A stretch of 34,721 nt of DNA from a virus: IMG/VR virus record IMGVR_UViG_3300033146_004228, positions 1 to 34,721 of that record. One strand, 5' to 3'. The position numbers and the translations under genes were made by a program. This document shows positions 30,423 to 34,721 of this stretch, in pieces. Numbering within the stretch: the first letter of the stretch is position 1; every line of letters begins with the position of its first letter. The notes beneath the pieces are model-generated. The model saw only the letters and a program-made list of their open reading frames with translations. It had not been told where the DNA came from and searched no databases.

Positions 30423-30486
30423 CTAAAATCCCCTTGCTATAGCGGGGGGAGAGCCCCCCCTTTGTCGTTACATGAGGATTTTAGCA
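30423..30486 (-). promoter_or_regulatory. Long two-part hairpin between capsid gene and next gene
   Basis: CTAAAATCC and GGATTTTAG (minus strand, 30484-30476 and 30431-30423) form a perfect 9-bp outer stem; inside it GGGGGG-CTCT-CCCCCC (30459-30444) forms a perfect 6-bp stem. The right arm of the outer stem abuts the ATG (30422) and takes in part of the G-rich stretch upstream of it. It may control translation or protect the capsid mRNA; no U-run follows, so it is not a classical terminator. TGCTAAAAT (30478-30486) overlaps its left arm. Confidence 0.5.
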
Positions 30487-30561
30487 GAGGGTCAAAGCAA
30501 GGAGAGAATCAAAGGGGGAGGAGATGATAGGACGCGGGAAGATGAAGGTGCAGCGGTCAGC

Positions 30562-31935
30562 TTAAGACGCGTTGATCCCCACGTTCTCAAGCACGTACAT
30601 CTTCTTGGGCGCCTTGACCGCCAGAGCCCCAAAGAGCATGAGCAGGAAGGGTTTGGTGGTCTGGACTTCGGCGAGGGGGCGGCGGATGAGGTCCAAGAGG
30701 CGTACAAACTCCCAAACATCGTTTTGGTTCTGCGCGAAGACGAAGCGGCCTGCGTCGGGGCGTTGCTGGTTGTAATCGGTAAACACCACCGGCGCGCCGG
30801 AGGGAGCCGCGATTCGTCCGATCATCACGGCAGTTGAGGCGGCGGCCCCGGCCTTGGTGCGATAGATCTTGACGTACTTGATCGCGGTGTTGGCGGGGTC
30901 GGCGAGGGTCAAAGTCACCTTATCACCGGCTGCGACGGTGACAGCGGCGCTCGTGACGGGGGCAGAGACGCCTCGGTCGGCGATCCACGCGGCCTTGTAG
31001 ATGTAGTCTCCAGCATCAGCGGCGACGAAGCGACTCGCGGAGTCGGGCGCGGCGACTGCGCCTGAGACTACAGGGGTCGCCAAAACATCCTCGCCGTAGG
31101 CGCTGGGGACGGGGGCCTCGTTGTCATTTAAGAAGGTCGCGGCCTTGATCGGGATCGCACCGCGGGAGCCCATGATCGAGAGCTTGTCTCGGCCATAAAC
31201 GATCCCCTCACCCGTGCTTTTCATGATCTGGCTGTGGCGCCCGTGCGCGGCGATTTGCTTGTCGAGCTCCTGGTAGAGCTTGGGCGTGGTGTAGATCACG
31301 CCTGGATCGCCGTAGTTGGGGGCGTCTACGAGCTTCCCCTCGATCTCAAGCAGCTTATCAAGGGAGACTGCGGCGCCGTCCATATTCTCGACGTTCTGAG
31401 GAGCCTCGGCCTTGATCTGAGTGATCGCACCGTCAAATTGGTTTGAGTTGAGAGCCGAGTTTCCATGCCAGAGGGCAGATTCGAGCTTCTGAATCAGGGA
31501 GACCGTACCCTCTCGGGTCTCGTGCGCGAGGGCCTGTGGGTTGGGGCCGATAAGCCCGGTCACGGTGCCCACATCGGTCACTTCGCGGCGCTCGCCGATG
31601 AACTTGATCCGAACGGACTTGCGCTCGATCTCGGACTTCTGAGTACCAGGAACACCTCCCTCAGAGAAGAAGGGATCGATCCCTGCGTTGCCGTGTGAAC
31701 TCACCACCGCATACTCGTGCACGGTCTGAGTGGCCTTGCCCTTGGGAATGTCCTTCCAGAGAACAGCGTGGCGCTCGCTGAAGGTGGTCGTGGTGAGGGT
31801 GCCCTCGATGGACTGAGGGACCAAGGCTGAGAGGCTGCCGCCACCGGAAGCGGGGGTCTGATAGCCCACGTCCGCAGACTTCTTAAGCTCCGCCTCAAGC
31901 GCGGTCAGAGCCGCATGATCTAACATCCCGAACAT
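30562..31935 (-). CDS. Major capsid protein with Ig/FN3-like insertion
   Basis: GGAGGT inside the previous gene's end precedes ATG 31935 at nine bases; 457 residues. The N-terminal arm (MFGMLDHAALTALEAELKKS), a beta-rich E-loop region and a long helix (ETREGTVSLIQKLESALWHGN) suit an HK97-fold capsid, as does the C-terminal segment (EVQTTKPFLLMLFGALAVKAPKKMYVLENVGI). Residues about 285-390 (VVSGAVAAPDSASRFVAADAGDYIYKAAWIADRGVSAPVTSAAVTVAAGDKVTLTLADP...KYVKIYRT) look like an Ig/fibronectin-type domain inserted near the C-terminus, as some capsids carry for surface display. Confidence 0.75.
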   Translation of the reverse strand: MFGMLDHAALTALEAELKKSADVGYQTPASGGGSLSALVPQSIEGTLTTTTFSERHAVLWKDIPKGKATQTVHEYAVVSSHGNAGIDPFFSEGGVPGTQKSEIERKSVRIKFIGERREVTDVGTVTGLIGPNPQALAHETREGTVSLIQKLESALWHGNSALNSNQFDGAITQIKAEAPQNVENMDGAAVSLDKLLEIEGKLVDAPNYGDPGVIYTTPKLYQELDKQIAAHGRHSQIMKSTGEGIVYGRDKLSIMGSRGAIPIKAATFLNDNEAPVPSAYGEDVLATPVVSGAVAAPDSASRFVAADAGDYIYKAAWIADRGVSAPVTSAAVTVAAGDKVTLTLADPANTAIKYVKIYRTKAGAAASTAVMIGRIAAPSGAPVVFTDYNQQRPDAGRFVFAQNQNDVWEFVRLLDLIRRPLAEVQTTKPFLLMLFGALAVKAPKKMYVLENVGINAS

Positions 31936-31938
31936 GGG

Positions 31939-32619
31939 TTATTTACCTCCAAAGAGATTTTGATTGATTACAACGGGGCTTGCGTTGGCTTCGAGCTGGT
32001 TAATCCCATTCCCGAGGTCATTGAGGCGCGCTGGGTTATCACCAGACTTGGCGAGGTCGTTAAACTCCGCCATCGCCTTCGCGAAGACCTCTCCGCGGGT
32101 GATGCTCTGTGCGGCGGGGGGGGCGAAGAGGGAGGGCGCGGAGTCACCCGGCGCGGGCTCAGGAGTCAGCCGCTCAAGGCTGCGGCGGGGCAGTGGCTCG
32201 CGGCTGCGGGCGTCGAGGGATTTTTCCATGCCCTCGGAATACTCACGAACCTCGGCGATATCCGCGCGGAGGTCCGCGATCTCACCGCGCAGATCCATGA
32301 TCGCCTCAAGGACAGCGGAGAGACCGCCGCCCATGGCCTTGTACTTCTCATCCTGCCCCTTGACCAAGAGGTCAGCCTGCGCCGCGATGGCCTCTACAGC
32401 ATCACCGCTCTTGACCAGATCTTCTAAGAGCGCGGCGTTCTCCGCCGCGTGCTCCTCATCAAAGCTCTTGCGCAGTTCGCCGAGGGCCGCAGCGAGGGCG
32501 TCAGGCTCGACGCCATCCATGGATTTGGAGAGATCGGCCTTGAGGGCGTCAAGATCTACACCCTCAACGTCGAGGCCGCGAGCCTCGAGGAGAGCTTTGA
32601 GGACTTCCAGCTTGAGCAT
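31939..32619 (-). CDS. Scaffold-like coiled-coil protein
   Basis: ATG 32619 has AAGGTGGGG upstream; a GTG at 32631 is a possible alternative. 226 residues. The first 60% is acidic and helical (LKLEVLKALLEARGLDVEGVDLDALKADLSKSMDGVEP, AIMDLRGEIADLRADIAEVREYSEGMEKSL), then a Pro-rich linker (PLPRRSLERLTPEPAPGDSAP), then a short helical tail. Acidic coiled coil plus basic or helical C-terminus directly before the major capsid gene is the normal layout of scaffolding or capsid-assembly proteins. No protease motif is visible. Confidence 0.5.
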   Translation of the reverse strand: MLKLEVLKALLEARGLDVEGVDLDALKADLSKSMDGVEPDALAAALGELRKSFDEEHAAENAALLEDLVKSGDAVEAIAAQADLLVKGQDEKYKAMGGGLSAVLEAIMDLRGEIADLRADIAEVREYSEGMEKSLDARSREPLPRRSLERLTPEPAPGDSAPSLFAPPAAQSITRGEVFAKAMAEFNDLAKSGDNPARLNDLGNGINQLEANASPVVINQNLFGGK

Positions 32620-32631
32620 ATCTAGCCCCAC

Positions 32632-32748
32632 CTTGGTTTAGGTCCGTTTCAATATGGATATTGTGACGCTTGGACAGGGCAGAATCAAAACGAGAGTGCG
32701 CCAATGTGTGACATAGTGTGCCTGGGAGGGCGGGCGCTTGAGGGGCTC
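32632..32748 (-). promoter_or_regulatory. Gap upstream of the scaffold gene with a 14-bp palindrome
   Basis: CAATATGGATATTG (32650-32663) is a perfect inverted repeat around GG and unusually AT-rich here. On the minus strand TTGATT with CACAAT 17 bases downstream forms a weak -35/-10-like pair just before the palindrome. It could be an operator or promoter for the capsid genes. Confidence 0.35.
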
Positions 32749-34721
32749 TTAGGCGCTGGGCTTCGCGTCGTTAGGGTTCTCGCCCCGCTCAAAGAGCGCG
32801 CCCGCTGGGCTCTTATAAGCAAGAGCGCCCCACGTCTCGCCCACCTTAACCCACGGGCTCTTAGATCCAAGCGCAGCGCGGAGGGCGGAGTTTGACGGGG
32901 GGACTCTGGAGCGCGCCCACACGTCATAGATCCTGGTCGGCTTAGGCTTTCTCACCGCGCGTGGGTGCCCTTGTGTGCTCCGCGATCTGGGGCTGTAGGC
33001 CAGGGTGCGAGGGTCGTACTCAATCGCAGTCAAAAGCCTTGCGTGAGCGTCCGCCGTAGGATCATCAGCGAGGAGTTGTCCTTTCATCTTGATCACCTCG
33101 AGGTTGTCTAGAGCAGCACTGGCATCAGAGATCACGCCTTCAGGGATCTTCTCATCGTCGAGCCACGCCTCTACGACGCGCTCTGCGTTGCGCTCCAACT
33201 CAGGCTTGAGCGCGACGACACCAGGGGAGCGCCTCGCTCTCGCCGCCCACACATCATCGGAGAGGGTCTGCATCAACCCCACGGCGTTAGAGAGATCGCC
33301 GCCGTCCTTTACATGCTGGGCAAGCCCCTTCAGCGCGGCCTCTGCGACGCCACCCGAGCCTAGCCCGACCTTGGCGGCCTTTGTGGAGGCGGCGGGGAGG
33401 GGATTCTGTTTGCCCATAATCGGATCAGGTAGATCGCTGGCGTTCGCGAGAGCAAACGGATCCATCGCGGGGATGTTGTCATAGATTCGGGCGCGCAGAT
33501 ACTTCTCGCCGTAACCCCTAACCCCATAGCCGCCAAAATCATCAGAGAGCGCAGACCGAAGTTCGCGAAGATGATCGCGCGAGTTTGCGGCGGGCTCGAC
33601 TGCATGATCAAAATCGCCGGAGAAGGACTCGGAATCACCCAAACCGTCAACAGAGATGGCATTTCGAAGATCGGCTTTAAGAGATCGCCGCTTCGACCTG
33701 TACTCTGAGACCGCCTGATTGATCTCTTTCAGGATGGCAACGGCGGCAGGTGTCCGCCTAAATTCATCAACCGTGGCCCCGCCTTGGTCAATGAACGCAT
33801 CAACAGCGGCCTTAAACCTGTCCTTCAGTGCTGCCGCCTTGCCCGAGTAAGCCCGCGCCTCCCGCTTGGCCCCTTCGATTACTGCATCAGCCGCAGGCGT
33901 CTTAGCGGCCCGGCCCGCCTCTTTGCGCGCGGCGGACTCCTCTGCGGCTTTTTCATTCTCTCGCTTCATCTTGGCGACGATCTCTTGCATCTTTTTTGCG
34001 CGATCGGCCCGCGCCTCACGATCCAACGAGATCAGCGATTTCGCGTCATCTTCAGAGTAAATAACCCGCTCTACATCCTGTCCCTCCAGGTTAAACGCGG
34101 CCTTTGCTGTAACGGGGGCCCATTCACCGCTTACAAGGTGAAGCAACCGAGGGCGTTTTCCTGTCTTCCCGAGGGGGTCAGTGTAAATCCCGTAGCGATA
34201 AAGTTTAGACACCACCCCGCCCTCGTTAAACTGGGAGTCCGACCCGGCCCTCCTGAGATAGAAGACCTCCCCTTTCTTCATTTTGAGAAGAGGGCCCTTC
34301 TCCCACTTGGAGGGGCGAGGGCCTCGCAGCGGCCGAACGGAGTCGGGGGCGGGGAGCTTGCCCGATGGCTCCAATGCGGCCTTGCCACCAAAAGCCCGAT
34401 CAAGATGAGCAACGCGCGCCGCGGCGCGCTTTTTCTGCACATCAGACCCATACTTAGACGCTTCCGCGTGAATGGCCTTCGCCTTCTCCTTCGCCGCCTT
34501 AATCGCCTCCTTGTGATGCCCGTGGAGGGCCTCACGAAGTTCGGCCTTCGTCATCACCTGAGTTTTGCCGCTTTCATCGTGGCGCACGGTGATCTTGTCG
34601 CCATCTACGCTCTCAACGTGGAAGTGTCCGGTCTTGCCGTCGTGCTCGATTTTGAAGGCCGAGCCTTTCACGATCTCCTTATCGCTCGCGAGGCCATGTC
34701 CGCCCGTTACGCGGTAGTGAT
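32749..34721 (-). CDS. Large unidentified protein, truncated by the window edge
   Basis: The frame stays open to the window edge, so a start at GTG 34671 (only three bases from AAGGAG) is doubtful and the gene is probably longer. The visible 640-plus residues are very basic and Lys/Glu/Ala-rich: KGSAFKIEHDGKTGHFHVESVDGDKITV is a beta domain, then a coiled-coil zone (REARADRAKKMQEIVAKMKRENEKAAEESAARKEAGRAAK). Further helices (AAALKDRFKAAVDAFIDQGGATVDEFRRTPAAVAILKEINQAVSEYRSK) follow. The position just upstream of the scaffold suggests a head-morphogenesis protein such as a portal- or protease-region fusion, but no motif proves this. Confidence 0.5.
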   Translation of the reverse strand, partial: HYRVTGGHGLASDKEIVKGSAFKIEHDGKTGHFHVESVDGDKITVRHDESGKTQVMTKAELREALHGHHKEAIKAAKEKAKAIHAEASKYGSDVQKKRAAARVAHLDRAFGGKAALEPSGKLPAPDSVRPLRGPRPSKWEKGPLLKMKKGEVFYLRRAGSDSQFNEGGVVSKLYRYGIYTDPLGKTGKRPRLLHLVSGEWAPVTAKAAFNLEGQDVERVIYSEDDAKSLISLDREARADRAKKMQEIVAKMKRENEKAAEESAARKEAGRAAKTPAADAVIEGAKREARAYSGKAAALKDRFKAAVDAFIDQGGATVDEFRRTPAAVAILKEINQAVSEYRSKRRSLKADLRNAISVDGLGDSESFSGDFDHAVEPAANSRDHLRELRSALSDDFGGYGVRGYGEKYLRARIYDNIPAMDPFALANASDLPDPIMGKQNPLPAASTKAAKVGLGSGGVAEAALKGLAQHVKDGGDLSNAVGLMQTLSDDVWAARARRSPGVVALKPELERNAERVVEAWLDDEKIPEGVISDASAALDNLEVIKMKGQLLADDPTADAHARLLTAIEYDPRTLAYSPRSRSTQGHPRAVRKPKPTRIYDVWARSRVPPSNSALRAALGSKSPWVKVGETWGALAYKSPAGALFERGENPNDAKPSA

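Noticed and set aside
30485-30560. Purine-rich tract and tiny plus-strand ORF behind the capsid gene
   Set aside because: The 13-codon ORF is antisense to the operon and has no support; the tract itself could be simple sequence bias.

Overview
The window looks like part of the genome of a GC-rich, contractile-tailed (myovirus-type) bacteriophage or prophage. It carries a tail sheath, tail tube, tape measure, spike, hub, gp25-like wedge and baseplate J protein, together with head genes and a lysis cassette. The lysis cassette has a transglycosylase-like endolysin, a two-TM holin candidate and spanin-like membrane proteins, which suggests a Gram-negative host. I saw no integrase, terminase, portal, replicative polymerase, tRNA or CRISPR array; the missing head genes probably lie beyond the right edge.

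Left arm, plus strand (1-8231): early or accessory genes. Bases 1-1728 hold a pentapeptide-repeat protein and a chain of very small overlapping genes. Two of these are interrupted at poly-C runs in a way that a +1 frameshift on a CCC proline codon would repair. A sigma70-like promoter candidate (TTGACC-17-TCTAAT, 1787-1815) precedes a tight run of eight overlapping genes (1958-6343). The run ends in a DNA methyltransferase, a cytidine-deaminase-like protein, a ThyX-like protein and a deoxyribosyltransferase/MazG-like fusion. That set fits phage nucleotide-pool remodelling and possibly modified-base synthesis. After an AT-rich, hairpin-rich gap (6344-6613) come small genes including a Cys-rich zinc-ribbon protein and a protein resembling the DNA-binding 'recombinase' domain of serine integrases without its catalytic domain. 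Four plus-strand leaders share the element CACAGGCAA followed by a GGAGAA ribosome-binding site. Two intrinsic terminators close transcripts in this arm (6998-7031 and 8241-8275).

Right arm, minus strand (34721 down to 8338): late genes, read right to left. The order is a large unidentified protein truncated by the window edge, a scaffold-like coiled-coil protein, the major capsid protein with an Ig/FN3-like insertion, a small Gly-hinged protein behind a long hairpin, head-tail connectors, sheath, tube, a tail-assembly chaperone pair with a candidate -2 frameshift, tape measure, hub, spike, a LysM/gp25 fusion, baseplate J, five distal baseplate or fibre proteins, endolysin, holin, membrane coiled-coil proteins, a u-spanin-like protein, a HEXXH metallopeptidase and a DEDDh 3'-5' exonuclease. 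Most junctions are ATGA/TGATG overlaps or gaps under 20 nt, so this is effectively one late operon. The few larger gaps (18092, 26745, 29993, 30423, 32632) contain candidate regulatory motifs.

All assignments come from reading motifs and gene order by eye; no database search was run.
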